From Enterobacter mori (lineage in GTDB: Bacteria > Pseudomonadota > Gammaproteobacteria > Enterobacterales > Enterobacteriaceae), in contig NZ_CP104285.1 in NCBI RefSeq assembly GCF_025244905.1, forward strand, positions 2,604,001-2,668,000: a DNA stretch of 64,000 nt, in the 5' to 3' direction. This document shows, piece by piece, positions 46,703 through 56,202 of this stretch. The notes beneath the pieces are model-generated. The model was not told the origin of the DNA, made no database searches, and saw nothing but the letters and a program-made list of their open reading frames with translations. Each line of letters opens with the position of its first letter. Position 1 is the stretch's first letter. Position numbers and translations under genes: made by a program.

Positions 46703-48570
46703 ATCAGCGCCCTTTTACCCATGCGCGGCGCCCAGTAGCCAATCTCGCCGCGCTGCTGACTTTTCAGGGTGAACTCCGTAAAGCTGTTGATGGACACCAG
46801 ACGGGCAAAGAGACGTTCCATCACGCTGCCGAAAAGCCACGGGCTGGCACCGGAAAAAGCTCGCTCATCGACAGTCAGGGTAATGCCGATCCCGCGGGCG
46901 AAGACGACCGGGCCGGGTTCAGGCACGCGGCGGTGAACCGGCTCCAGCACGCAGTGGCGTACCCCCTCCACCTGACGCGCAACGGGCGTTTCGGCCAGGT
47001 TGGCGTACAGCCCTAACAGCTGGCGTAGCGCGGCTGCACCCTCTTCGTTTTCGCTGTCCATCAGGCTGAGGTAGTTCATCTGTAGCTGGCTGATGAGCCG
47101 CCAGGTGCTGAACCCTTCTGCCAGCGCCGGACGCGGCGGCGTCGGCCCTTTACGCAGGGTCAGGGATTTCACCGGCATGGAGTCGGCCATAATGAACTGC
47201 CCGAGCTCCTGCTGCAGCATCAGCGGCAGGTCGCGGCTGGTGCAGAGCACCTCGGCAGAGATATAGCGCAGGTTTTCCTGCCAGGGGGCATGCTGCTCGT
47301 CCACCAGCGAGACGAAAACCTCCGAGCCGATATAGCCGGTGCGGGTGCCATAGCGCAGGGCGTGCTCGGATAGCACGCGCTGTTCGCGACGCAGGGAAAA
47401 ATAGGCACCATAGTTGCCCGCATCGCCGCTCCATGTGCTCCAGAATGGACGAAACGTCTGGTCATCACGCTGACCGTCCGCGCTGCCATGGATTTTTTTG
47501 ACCGCGTAAATTTCATAATCCAGCGGACGAATGTTATCGACCACCAGATGGTATTCATGCTGGCCTTCATTCAGCTTCTGACGCGCCGCGACCTTAGGGA
47601 ACAGGTTGATGACCGGCGTACAGTGCAGCACCAGATGGCTGGCATCGACCACCCGCTCCAGCTGTTGATCCGTCTTATCCAGCAGAATGAAGATGTCGAA
47701 GGCTTTTTCGCCTTCACAGCGTTCGATAAGCGTGCTCAGGCCGCTCAGGCTAATGAAGCGGAAGCGGGCCGGAAACGCGAAATACTCCTGCAGCAGGCGG
47801 TAGCCGTCAAAATTACGCAGATCGTCCGGAAGCAGCGCCTGGTCAGGCTCAAAGCCCTCCTGGCGCAACGCGTCAGACGCCAGCAGCTGTCGCTGCGGCT
47901 GCGGGCTAACCGTCTGACAGACGATCCCGGCGTGTTGCTCCATCACCAGTTCCAGCAGCTTCAGCGCTTCAATATCCGGACCGCCGAGGAAGAATTCCAG
48001 ACGGTCGAAATCCAGGTGCCCGAGGTTTTGCGGGCCGTCGCAGGCGATGCGGATCCGTAAGGCGCTGTTGATCCCCCGCTGGCTTAGCCCCAGCTGCGCG
48101 AGCGGCAGATCGGCGGGCACGCCGCCCAGCTCGACCTTGTCGATTTTCAGCGGCAGCAGGTTGACCTCGTGCGCGGTGGTATAGCTGCAGGTCACGCCGG
48201 TCTTCTTCAGCGCCAGGCTATCCATCATGGTACCGCGCGGCACAATGAAGCCCTTGCTCAGGTCACCCCGGCTGCTGTCGGGTTCAATCTCCGCGATCGC
48301 CATCGACGGCGTGGGCGCGAGATAGTTAGGCGCGATCATCTCCAGCAGACGCTGGGAGAAGCGCGGAAACTCCGCGTCCATTTTCATCTGCACGCGGGAG
48401 GTCAGGAAGGCGAACCCCTCCATCAGACGTTCGGTATACGGGTCCGCCACGTCGATGCCGCGCATGCCCAGCCGTCCGGCGACCTTAGGATAGCGTTCGG
48501 CGAATTCGGCCCCCATTTCGCGCAGGTAGGCCAGCTCACGGTTGTAATATTCGAGCAGTTTACTTTCCAT
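46699..48570 (-). CDS. tssF: T6SS baseplate subunit TssF
   Basis: 623 residues from the ATG at 48570 (SD GGGGTG). TssF (ImpG/VasA) start YYNRELAYLREMGAEFA and the conserved PKVAGRLGM, DPYTERLMEGFAFL and LTVDERAF. Partner of TssG in the baseplate wedge. It begins 2 bases after the tssE stop. Confidence 0.94.
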   Translation of the reverse strand: MESKLLEYYNRELAYLREMGAEFAERYPKVAGRLGMRGIDVADPYTERLMEGFAFLTSRVQMKMDAEFPRFSQRLLEMIAPNYLAPTPSMAIAEIEPDSSRGDLSKGFIVPRGTMMDSLALKKTGVTCSYTTAHEVNLLPLKIDKVELGGVPADLPLAQLGLSQRGINSALRIRIACDGPQNLGHLDFDRLEFFLGGPDIEALKLLELVMEQHAGIVCQTVSPQPQRQLLASDALRQEGFEPDQALLPDDLRNFDGYRLLQEYFAFPARFRFISLSGLSTLIERCEGEKAFDIFILLDKTDQQLERVVDASHLVLHCTPVINLFPKVAARQKLNEGQHEYHLVVDNIRPLDYEIYAVKKIHGSADGQRDDQTFRPFWSTWSGDAGNYGAYFSLRREQRVLSEHALRYGTRTGYIGSEVFVSLVDEQHAPWQENLRYISAEVLCTSRDLPLMLQQELGQFIMADSMPVKSLTLRKGPTPPRPALAEGFSTWRLISQLQMNYLSLMDSENEEGAAALRQLLGLYANLAETPVARQVEGVRHCVLEPVHRRVPEPGPVVFARGIGITLTVDERAFSGASPWLFGSVMERLFARLVSINSFTEFTLKSQQRGEIGYWAPRMGKRALI

Positions 48571-48572
48571 GA

Positions 48573-49136
48573 TCACCCCGCATCTTTCAGTTCAAAATGG
48601 CCGTTTTCCAGATCGACATCGGTACGAAACAGAAACTCCAGCGGGTACGGCACACACCACAAACGCCCTTTGATCTCAATGGAGAGCACGTTGTGCAGAT
48701 CCAGCGAGGAGGTATCCGACACGCAGCGGACCTGCAGCCCCTGCGGCAAAATGCGCGGCTCAAAATTGATGATGGCCTCGGTGAGCTTGCGCTGAATATC
48801 GTGCCATTCGATATCCGACATTCTTTTCCCGGCCAGCGGCGCGACGCCGAAGTTGACCACCGAGCGGTTCACGTGCGGCAAGGCGCTCAAATCACCGGAG
48901 GCATCGTGATTGATAGTGTTAAACAGCCACTGTAGATCGCGCAGGACATTGCGGCGCAGCGCAGCGTGAGTAATCAGATTGCTGTTGGCCGACTCGCGTT
49001 TTTTTTCCGGGTCGTTATCGGTGAGGCGATCCAGCAGCGAGGGCTGCATTTTATCGCGCGCCCCCACCTTCTCCTGCTTGCTGCGTGCTTGCCAGCCGCT
49101 GCGCAGCAAATCGCCTTCGCCAGCGGGATTACTCAT
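48573..49136 (-). CDS. tssE: T6SS baseplate subunit TssE (gp25-like)
   Basis: 187 residues with the gp25/lysozyme-like fold of the phage baseplate: SLLDRLTDNDP near residue 34, LRDLQWLFNT, YGVxPL-like NFGVAPLAG, and IINFEPRIL near residue 130. It joins the sheath to the baseplate. Start at 49136 overlaps the end of tagJ by 8 bases and has GGATGAAG upstream; earlier in-frame ATGs are less likely. Confidence 0.92.
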   Translation of the reverse strand: MSNPAGEGDLLRSGWQARSKQEKVGARDKMQPSLLDRLTDNDPEKKRESANSNLITHAALRRNVLRDLQWLFNTINHDASGDLSALPHVNRSVVNFGVAPLAGKRMSDIEWHDIQRKLTEAIINFEPRILPQGLQVRCVSDTSSLDLHNVLSIEIKGRLWCVPYPLEFLFRTDVDLENGHFELKDAG

Positions 49137-49941
49137 CAGCTTCATCCGTCGCAAACGTCACGAGGTTCAGGGAAAGCAGCGGGTATTCGCTTTGCTCGCT
49201 CAGCCACGCCTTCTGGCCCCGCCCTTCGTACAGCGTACCGTCAGCCTCGAGCGGCAACCATTCGGTCGTACGCCCGAGCATGACGGCATCCGAAGCGTCT
49301 TCAGCAAACGGATAGCGCGCCGGGATCTGACACACCTGCTCCGTACCGTCGGTAAGACGCACCAGCGCGTGACGCCAGACCAGATCGGCGACGCTGGCGG
49401 GTGCCTGGAAACGGATCTCGGCGATAGCGCTAAACGGCAGCCAGAAATAACGGCCGTTCACAAGGGTTTCACACACCGGGCCGAGGCGGGCGTCGCCGTC
49501 CATCAGCCAGTCAAACGCCTGCGTCTCGTCGTTTTCGAGGATGATGCGGCCTGGGTTGGCCTGAGCCTGGTCAAGCGCGTCCAGACGCAGCGTCTGCGCT
49601 CGCTCGCCCTCTTCGCTCAACGCCGCAGCAAGGGTTGTCAGCCACGGCCACAGGGTGTCAGGCATAGCCGGACGCGCTTGCCCCGCCATCACCTGCGCGC
49701 GCTGTAGCTCGCCCAGGATGGATTGCTCCAGCAGCGTAACGGTGGGCTTCGCCTGGGGCTTCAGCGCCACCCAGCTTTTCAGCTGGGTCAGGGCGCGCGT
49801 CCAGTTCCCGCTGAGGATCAGAAACTGTACAAATGCGGCACGGAGATCGGCATCTGCCGGACGGACTTTGATATCGGCTTCCAGACGACGCAGCGCATCG
49901 CTGAGCGGCTCACCCGCCAGGTGTTGATAAAGCGTATTCAT
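49129..49941 (-). CDS. tagJ: T6SS accessory protein TagJ (ImpE family)
   Basis: 270 residues. TPR-like N-terminal half (LAGEPLSDALRRLEADIKVRPADADLRAAFVQFL) and the ImpE C-terminal domain. TagJ interacts with the sheath protein TssB and modulates ClpV recycling in some systems. The ATG at 49941 has AAGGAG 5 bases upstream; the GTG two codons earlier would overlap that SD. Overlaps tssE. Confidence 0.88.
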   Translation of the reverse strand: MNTLYQHLAGEPLSDALRRLEADIKVRPADADLRAAFVQFLILSGNWTRALTQLKSWVALKPQAKPTVTLLEQSILGELQRAQVMAGQARPAMPDTLWPWLTTLAAALSEEGERAQTLRLDALDQAQANPGRIILENDETQAFDWLMDGDARLGPVCETLVNGRYFWLPFSAIAEIRFQAPASVADLVWRHALVRLTDGTEQVCQIPARYPFAEDASDAVMLGRTTEWLPLEADGTLYEGRGQKAWLSEQSEYPLLSLNLVTFATDEADE

Positions 49942-49950
49942 CGCCACTCC

Positions 49951-50937
49951 TTAGTTTGCCGCGCGCCATGCGCCCACTGCGGGATCGCGCAGCTGAGGAC
50001 GCAGGGTATCAATCAGGACAATATTCAGCGAGGTACCCGGAGTCACCCACGCGCCCCAGGTCTGTTTGGCTTCGGCAATGCGCGCCTGCAGTTTGGCGTC
50101 ATCACTGGCGATCTCGCGGGAAATCTCTACCGCCACCGTGCCGTTGCTTTTCCAGCCGTTCAGGGCGTTGTCGTAAGGCAGGATCATCCAGCTTTGATCG
50201 CTGTTCTGCGTGCTGAACACCATGCGTTCTTTGTTGACGGAGGTGATCAGGGCGTTTTCAGGATCGGCGCTTTTGTTCAGGCCCATGACCGGGAAGCCGT
50301 GAACGTAGGTCACCGCCATCTCTTTCTGCTCGCCGTTGCGGGTCTGAGAGATAACGGTATGGCCGCTCAGCCAGCTGCCGTTGCCGCAGCGGGTGGTGTC
50401 GGTGTCCGGGATGAACAGTGCGGGCGCAGAGGAACCGCCTTCCCAGAACGTACGCAGATGGCAGCCGTCCTGAAGGGTAAATTCCTGCCAGGGCGTGCGG
50501 TCAGCAGCCACGGTACGGGCTTCAGCGTTCTGATCCGGCGGCAGCAGCACGCCGCTGGCGGCGGTACTGGCGGGAGCCGCCTGTTGCTGTTTCACCACCA
50601 GCGCCCAATCCTGCGCTTTCCCTGCGGTACCCTCAGCCAGCGTGACGCCGGCCGGGTCGTTAAGCGTCCAGCTGAGAGTATTCACTTTGCTGCACTGGTG
50701 TTCCAGCAGTGAGCCAAGGCGCGGCACAAAGTTTTCCAGCACGGAGACGTCTTTCTTACCGTTTGCCACAATACGCAGCGCCACTTCAGGCTTACACCAG
50801 CTCTGCGGCGTGTTGTCTTTGATGTTGTCGATCCAGATATCCAGCTTCTGCGCAGGCGACTGCACAATGCGGAAATTATCAGCCTGCGCGGTGGAGGTCA
50901 CCGCCAGAAGTGCCAAACCCGATAGCCAAAGTTTCAT
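49951..50937 (-). CDS. Periplasmic protein of the T6SS cluster, unknown function
   Basis: 328 residues from the ATG at 50937 (SD AAGGAACG). Cleavable signal peptide MKLWLSGLALLAVTSTAQA, then a secreted domain rich in beta strands, with cysteines at about 48, 82, 182 and 209 that could form disulfides. No lipobox. I recognise no named family. It sits between the phosphatase and tagJ, among regulatory genes, so it may sense or adjust the system from the periplasm. The longer upstream frame (to 51084) overlaps pppA and lacks a ribosome site. Confidence 0.75.
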   Translation of the reverse strand: MKLWLSGLALLAVTSTAQADNFRIVQSPAQKLDIWIDNIKDNTPQSWCKPEVALRIVANGKKDVSVLENFVPRLGSLLEHQCSKVNTLSWTLNDPAGVTLAEGTAGKAQDWALVVKQQQAAPASTAASGVLLPPDQNAEARTVAADRTPWQEFTLQDGCHLRTFWEGGSSAPALFIPDTDTTRCGNGSWLSGHTVISQTRNGEQKEMAVTYVHGFPVMGLNKSADPENALITSVNKERMVFSTQNSDQSWMILPYDNALNGWKSNGTVAVEISREIASDDAKLQARIAEAKQTWGAWVTPGTSLNIVLIDTLRPQLRDPAVGAWRAAN

Positions 50938-50953
50938 ATCGTTCCTTGTGTGT

Positions 50954-51751
50954 CTAATCAGTTCCGCAGGGAAGAAATTGCGCTGCGTCAGAGAGCGTAT
51001 GCAGCAAAGTGGTGTCCTGAGGGTTGCCCATCCACACCGCCAGGGCCGTGTAGTTGTCCTGAGCATTCCCCTCCTGCTCACCATTCTTTTGAATGATTTG
51101 GTTCATTAAGGTCAGCCACTCCTGCGGCGTATTGACCATATGCAGCGACTGCTTCATTTGCTCTTCGCTGACGCCGTGCCAGAAACCGTCGGTGCAGAGT
51201 AAAAAGGCATCGCCGTCTTCCACCTGCACCACGTCGCTGTAGCTCGCTTCCGGCCCACCGTTTTCAATCCCCAGCGCGAGGTACAGCAGGTTGCTGTTGA
51301 GATCGTCGGTCTGATGCCCCGCATCCTTCATCTGCTGCACCAGGCTGTGGTCGGTGGTCACATGCCACAGCCAGCCACGGCGAAACAGATACAGGCGGCT
51401 GTCTCCGGCGTGCGCCCAGTAGGCCAGACGGTAATCCCGGTCAATAAACAGGCTCACCAGCGTTGTGCCCATTCTACGGTAATCCTGAACCGCCTGCTGT
51501 TCGCTGAGAATGGTGCGGTTCGCCGTTTGCACATAGTCGCGAATATGCTGCGCATTCAGGTGCTTGTCGCCATCAAAGCGGGAAATAATGCTGTTACGGG
51601 CCAGCTCAGCGGCCACCTCACCGCCCGGCAACCCCGCGATGCCGTCACAGACGACAAAGCAGGCTGAACGTTCCCCTATGGTTTCTCCCGTCTGATCCTG
51701 GTTGCTGGCGCGCGTCCCCTGGCGGGAGAGAGAAGCCGTTGCGATATTCAT
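50954..51751 (-). CDS. pppA: PP2C-type protein phosphatase PppA
   Basis: 265-residue cytoplasmic PP2C phosphatase. Metal-binding motifs ASNQDQTGE (about residues 15-23), VVCDGIAG (33-40), LAYWAHAGDSRLYL (108-121) and LCTDGFWHGVS (182-192) are intact. It removes phosphate from Fha-type scaffolds, opposing PpkA and turning secretion off. Overlaps the fha stop by 4 bases. Confidence 0.92.
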   Translation of the reverse strand: MNIATASLSRQGTRASNQDQTGETIGERSACFVVCDGIAGLPGGEVAAELARNSIISRFDGDKHLNAQHIRDYVQTANRTILSEQQAVQDYRRMGTTLVSLFIDRDYRLAYWAHAGDSRLYLFRRGWLWHVTTDHSLVQQMKDAGHQTDDLNSNLLYLALGIENGGPEASYSDVVQVEDGDAFLLCTDGFWHGVSEEQMKQSLHMVNTPQEWLTLMNQIIQKNGEQEGNAQDNYTALAVWMGNPQDTTLLHTLSDAAQFLPCGTD

Positions 51752-53511
51752 TTCTCTTCCGATCCGCTCTGTGAGTCTTTGTACTGATTCACCTCCATGT
51801 CGTACGCATGAAGGAACGCCTCGCCGAACAGGGTGTGGAAGTCATCCTCAATCTCGCCTGCCGTCTCGCCATAGCTGCGAACAAAGTAGTCCCACAGGGC
51901 GGCTTTGCGGCTGCCCGGCAGCGCAAGACGGGAGGTCATGCCGTTCTGCTTCGCCTGTTCTTCCAGCTGTTCCGGGTTAAAGGACTGCAGCATTGCGGCG
52001 ATGATGGCGCGAATACCGGAGATCATCCCCAGCTGGTGCGCCTGCAAATCGATAAGCGCGTCGCGCACGGATTTGGTCGGCGGCATAAAGCCCGGCATCG
52101 GCGTACCGAACATCTGGATCAAGACGGTTTTCCCGGTCGGCAGGAGCTTGAACGGGTTGTTGGCATCGTCCAGCACCATGGTCATATCGGCTTTCACGCC
52201 GCGTTTGAGGATGGAGCGCGAGGAAAGCAGCGCCACGGTGCCCTGAGAGAACATGCCGAGGATCTGCCCCAGTTGACGCATATTCTCACGGTCAAACTGC
52301 GGGACGGGCTGCATTTCGCTCAGGCCCATGCCTTCCAGCAGCGCCTCGAGCAGCTCGCCCTGCAACACGTCGCCTTTCTCGCCGCTGTTAGCGGTGGCGG
52401 CTGGAGAGGCCGCATTATTGACCGGGTCGATACGCAGGCGGCCCTTCGGTGCCTGAGCGCTACTGCGCGCAACGGCCTGTGGGGTCGGCATGGTAAACCC
52501 TGCGTAATCCGGACGCGCGGGCTCTTCTTCAACAGCACGCGGGGCTTCCTGCGGCTCAGGGGCGAACAGCGGAGAATCGGCGAGTACATCCTCCTCCTCA
52601 ACTGGCGCAGGCGTTGACTCCGACTTGTCTTCGACAATGTCATCCGGGTGCGTCAACGGTGCACCGCCCATCAGCCCGAGCGGGTCATCATTACGCGCGG
52701 CAGGTGCGCTGGCCGTACCGCCAAACAGGGCCAGCGGATCGAGTTCATCCGCCGCCTCTTCTTTAGGCTCGGCTGGCTTAGTTTCAACCGGCGGCACCAG
52801 CGTTGAGGGCGTAATGTCGTCAAAGATGCTCTCTTTTTTGAACAATGCTTCATCGCTGAACAGCGTGTCCGGGTCAACGTTCTTCCGCTCAAGCTTCGGA
52901 TCGCTGTCGTTGAACATCGCCAGCGGATCTTCAGCGTTACGCTCTGGCGCAGCAGGCTGGGAGAACGGATCCTGTGACGCCGCAGGCTGAGGTTTTGTGC
53001 GGTTGCTTGAGATGCTGTCGGAGATGGAGAACTCCTGCATCAGGCTATCCCAGATCTCCGTTGGCACGGCGGTCGGCTCGGCTTTCCCGCGCGGTGCGGC
53101 ACTCGCCGGTTTCGGCTGCGACGCGGGTGCTGGCGCGGCTGGACGAACCTGCTGCTGCATGCTGGCCGCCATGCGGCTCACCGGCTGCGTGTCGTGAATA
53201 ATTTCAGCCACTTCGATGCGGTAGTCATCAATACCCAGAACGTCTCCATCCTGCAGCTCGACCTGACGCCCGCGCTCCAGTGGAATATCGTTCAACACCA
53301 CGCGCGTAACGCTGCCGCGGTTAGTGACGCGACATTCGCCATTGGCATCAACGTGAACAATGGCCTGCAGACGCGAGATGGTGCGGTCATTGTCCGGCAA
53401 TACCAGATTGTTATCCGTACCGCGCCCAATGGTGCCGCCCGGGGCGTAAAAATCACAGCTGCTTTGCGGCGGCTGATGACCGGGTTTCGTAGAAATAATC
53501 GTGAATCGCAT
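51748..53511 (-). CDS. tagH: T6SS FHA-domain scaffold Fha/TagH
   Basis: 587 residues. N-terminal FHA domain (about 1-100; GTIGRGTDNNLVLPDNDRTI, then RVVLN), a long Pro/Ala/acidic low-complexity middle (about 115-375) and the conserved C-terminal T6SS-FHA region (about 380-570; LPTGKTVLIQMFGTPMPGF is close to its centre). The forkhead-associated domain reads threonine phosphorylation made by PpkA. First of the tagH-pppA pair. Confidence 0.92.
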   Translation of the reverse strand: MRFTIISTKPGHQPPQSSCDFYAPGGTIGRGTDNNLVLPDNDRTISRLQAIVHVDANGECRVTNRGSVTRVVLNDIPLERGRQVELQDGDVLGIDDYRIEVAEIIHDTQPVSRMAASMQQQVRPAAPAPASQPKPASAAPRGKAEPTAVPTEIWDSLMQEFSISDSISSNRTKPQPAASQDPFSQPAAPERNAEDPLAMFNDSDPKLERKNVDPDTLFSDEALFKKESIFDDITPSTLVPPVETKPAEPKEEAADELDPLALFGGTASAPAARNDDPLGLMGGAPLTHPDDIVEDKSESTPAPVEEEDVLADSPLFAPEPQEAPRAVEEEPARPDYAGFTMPTPQAVARSSAQAPKGRLRIDPVNNAASPAATANSGEKGDVLQGELLEALLEGMGLSEMQPVPQFDRENMRQLGQILGMFSQGTVALLSSRSILKRGVKADMTMVLDDANNPFKLLPTGKTVLIQMFGTPMPGFMPPTKSVRDALIDLQAHQLGMISGIRAIIAAMLQSFNPEQLEEQAKQNGMTSRLALPGSRKAALWDYFVRSYGETAGEIEDDFHTLFGEAFLHAYDMEVNQYKDSQSGSEEK

Positions 53512-53593
53512 GGCGTATTCCTGCTGGTATGATTAGCGCTCAAACGCTGCCGCTCTCGGGGCGAGAACGGCGGCGTTTGGGTGGTAACACATT

Positions 53594-53995
53594 CTATTCG
53601 GTCTGAGTGACCTTAAATTGGCCCGCAGCATTTTCTTCCAGAGTGAATCGCGCGGCATAACGCACAGAATCGTTTTTACCTGACACTTTCAGTGTCACAT
53701 CATATTCTCCGGCTTGCCACGCGATACCACGCCACTGGTTGCACTGTTGAATATTTAACGTCACCGCAGGGCTATAGGTTGACGGTGGCGATATCGTTTT
53801 CCATTCATTTCCAGCTCTTTTCATAATGGTTGGAGAATGGCTGATGACCGGCGCTTCTAACCCGGAATTAGCGGGGATAGCAAAGCAGGGTTCATTGTTT
53901 TTAAGCGTAACCGAAAGCGGCTGATATTGTGCTGGATGAGACACACAGGCGCTCGCCATTAACGTGACCGCAAATACACCGAATAACTGTTTCAT
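53594..53995 (-). CDS. Putative periplasmic immunity lipoprotein paired with the metallopeptidase
   Basis: 133 residues with signal peptide and lipobox ASAC (about residue 17), then a small beta-rich domain with two cysteines. Its ATG overlaps the stop of the metallopeptidase gene (ATGA), the layout of an effector with its antidote. It resembles families of putative T6SS immunity periplasmic lipoproteins, from memory. A second Met lies two codons upstream (54001). Confidence 0.7.
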   Translation of the reverse strand: MKQLFGVFAVTLMASACVSHPAQYQPLSVTLKNNEPCFAIPANSGLEAPVISHSPTIMKRAGNEWKTISPPSTYSPAVTLNIQQCNQWRGIAWQAGEYDVTLKVSGKNDSVRYAARFTLEENAAGQFKVTQTE

Positions 53996-54534
53996 AACCA
54001 TGCCCGCCGATCCTTAGGGTTCTTGAAATACAGAGATAACACCTGTTGATATTTATCCTTGAGATCCGGTCCGATAATCCCTTCAAATCCGGCAATATTT
54101 TGGAAGTCACCCAAGCCGTAATTAACCAGAAAAAAATAATCCGAAATGATAGAAGCCTGCTGTTCCATACCAAAATCCGACAATTTTTTATCCGGGGGTA
54201 AGGAATAATTGTAACTTGCAGCCCAACTGAATGCCCCTCGGGTACGAACATTCATTCCAATCTGATGCTGCAGAACATGCACCATCTCGTGAATAAACCA
54301 GTGTTTATAACGCGGAACTTCTGTCGAGAAGTCGTCCCGATAATGCGGCTCCCGAAAATAGAGTTCGCCATTGGGTGTCATCGCGACATTGTTTGATTGC
54401 ATATTAAAGGGCAAATAGCTTTTATTATGCACTTTTACTTCTGAATATTTTATTGCGTCACCAAAAACCGAGCGTGCGAGTGCTATTTCGCCAATGGTGA
54501 GAGGACGGGCGCCTCCTTCCTGCAAACTTGCCAT
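53992..54534 (-). CDS. Zinc metallopeptidase-like T6SS effector encoded after hcp
   Basis: 180 residues from the ATG at 54534 (SD GGAAGGAAG). HEMVH in WFIHEMVHVLQHQ (about residues 94-106) is a zincin HExxH motif, followed about 40 residues later by GMEQQASIISDYF, which may give the third ligand. No signal peptide. It comes 57 bases after hcp and overlaps a lipoprotein gene, so it is probably an Hcp-carried effector acting in the periplasm, where the lipoprotein would protect. Substrate unknown. Confidence 0.75.
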   Translation of the reverse strand: MASLQEGGARPLTIGEIALARSVFGDAIKYSEVKVHNKSYLPFNMQSNNVAMTPNGELYFREPHYRDDFSTEVPRYKHWFIHEMVHVLQHQIGMNVRTRGAFSWAASYNYSLPPDKKLSDFGMEQQASIISDYFFLVNYGLGDFQNIAGFEGIIGPDLKDKYQQVLSLYFKNPKDRRAWL

Positions 54535-54591
54535 GCTATCTTCCTTCCTGGTTGATAAAGACCGGGGAAAACTCCCCGGCCACATGCGCAA

Positions 54592-55074
54592 TTACGCTTC
54601 TTTGTTTTCTTTGATGTTCCAGCCAGCGCTGCTTTCAGCACCTTTACCACCGGCAGTGGTCTGCTCCCAGTACTGCTGTTTCACTTTCGCAGCCTGGAAT
54701 GCGTAGGTCACACCCACAGTATCGCCGTTGTCTGCACCGGTGTACTGAACGGAAGTCACCAGAACGTCTTCCAGGGTGATGCGGGTGTATTCCACCTGCT
54801 GACCACCCGCTTTGCAGACGGACAGCTCAACTTTGGTCAGGTGCTTACCGCTTGCGCAGTGTTTCAGGACTGCTGTAGTGGATTTGTCGATCAGGGCATT
54901 TACGTGCAGGTCGTTAAAGTTAACTTTACCGGCACCGCCGCCACCGCCAACGCTCATATTACCCGGCTGGGACGCGCCCCAGGAGAAGGAGGTAATATCA
55001 GTCCAGCCGGTGTGGTTAGAATCTTTAGATTCGCCAGTAACGCCCTCGACCTTCAGAAACATATCAATAGCCAT
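54592..55074 (-). CDS. hcp: Hcp (TssD) inner-tube protein
   Basis: 160 residues. Typical Hcp1 family: AIDMFLKVEGVTGESKDSNH, GWTDITSFSWGASQP and a glycine-rich loop near residue 42. It stacks as hexamer rings forming the tube that carries small effectors. The start at 55074 has AGAGTAG upstream; the longer frame is not conserved. 55075-55254 holds no gene and may contain an hcp promoter. Confidence 0.95.
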   Translation of the reverse strand: MAIDMFLKVEGVTGESKDSNHTGWTDITSFSWGASQPGNMSVGGGGGAGKVNFNDLHVNALIDKSTTAVLKHCASGKHLTKVELSVCKAGGQQVEYTRITLEDVLVTSVQYTGADNGDTVGVTYAFQAAKVKQQYWEQTTAGGKGAESSAGWNIKENKEA

Positions 55075-55254
55075 AATATCTACTCTTCGTGGATGAACAA
55101 TATTGCTTTCGAAAAAGCACTTATATGGCAAACAGGAAAGCATGGGGCTGAATAAAACCGTCCATATTTTACCTCTGCCTCATATCAAATGACCCGAGCC
55201 ATTTGACAGTCTTACATCCCCCCGGAATTAACGGTAAGAATGTGAAGTCTTTTA

Positions 55255-55680
55255 CTACTGTGGGTTATCCTGAATCCAGGTACGGTCAGGATCGCCAACT
55301 ATTACCTGAGGAACCAGTTTATTCAGTTCGTCGCTATGATAGAGACGGAGACAATTTAAAGTTACGCCTTTGATTTTTTGTGAACGTTCAGAGTGAAAGC
55401 TGTTCTTTTCGTTTTTATATTTATTTATAACAGCATCAATTTTCTCCATGCCATTTTCAACATCGAAGGGCATCCACTCCAAGAGTGCGCTTGCACTGAG
55501 TCCTGCATCAGCAGAAAACTGACCACCTTCATCTGCCACCCCAGCAAAACAGCGTGCCAAAACGTAGTCTTTCATCACCTGCCTGTAAGTTTGTTGATGA
55601 AAGAATTGAAGATCCGTGTTAGCAGAATAAGATGAGCAACTAGTCAGAAAAAGAAACAGGCAAAGCGTTTTTTTAAACAT
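55255..55680 (-). CDS. Tai4-family amidase immunity protein
   Basis: 141 residues with an N-terminal signal containing LTSC (a possible lipobox at Cys15). The motif MKDYVLARCFAGVAD, then ADAGLSASALLEW, and a late conserved cysteine (LNCLRLYHSDEL) match the Tai4 immunity group. It is 28 bases after tae4. Because another Rap/Tai-type gene precedes tae4, this may be a second antidote or protect against foreign Tae4 variants. Confidence 0.75.
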   Translation of the reverse strand: MFKKTLCLFLFLTSCSSYSANTDLQFFHQQTYRQVMKDYVLARCFAGVADEGGQFSADAGLSASALLEWMPFDVENGMEKIDAVINKYKNEKNSFHSERSQKIKGVTLNCLRLYHSDELNKLVPQVIVGDPDRTWIQDNPQ

Positions 55681-55707
55681 GGCAATATCTTTATTTTCGC
55701 TATAGCG

Positions 55708-56202
55708 TTATCTCAGTTCCCAGAACCAAATCTCTTTACAGTCGGTATAACAATCCGAATTGCACTGCATCATGTTATCCCCTATCGGCTCCAATAGGTC
55801 GATGTGTCCACCGTTGTAATTAGTTATACGGTTGAAAAAAATCACACCTTTACGGTTACGGAGTTTTTGACCTGCCTCACGAATATCAGTATAGATTTCT
55901 GCCTTGCCAAACACACTCGCTTTATAGAGCTGGTCAGCTAAAAGCTTCGCACCAGGTTCAATTTGTTTACCCTTATATGGCCCACTCTTTATAGCCAAAC
56001 GTCCTTCAAATTTAACATCACACTTTAAAAGAGCAAGGCTCATTCGCACTGCGCAAGTATTCATATACCCTGGATTGGACTTAATGAGCACACTTGCGTC
56101 GTAACCTATCTCGTTAAAAAGATCATCCCGAGGTACATAACCCGGACGCGCTTCGTTAGAGGAGTAATGTTGCGCTTTTAACTGTGCATACAACGGTTTC
56201 AT
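55708..56202 (-). CDS. tae4: T6SS amidase effector Tae4
   Basis: 164-residue NlpC/P60-like peptidoglycan amidase cutting the D-Glu to mDAP bond in target cells. Catalytic cysteine in [11 protein letters not shown] (about residue 49) and histidine in NGGHIDLLE (about residue 132) are in place. No signal peptide; delivered by Hcp. Its ATG overlaps the stop of the upstream immunity gene by 4 bases. Confidence 0.9.
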   Translation of the reverse strand: MKPLYAQLKAQHYSSNEARPGYVPRDDLFNEIGYDASVLIKSNPGYMNTCAVRMSLALLKCDVKFEGRLAIKSGPYKGKQIEPGAKLLADQLYKASVFGKAEIYTDIREAGQKLRNRKGVIFFNRITNYNGGHIDLLEPIGDNMMQCNSDCYTDCKEIWFWELR

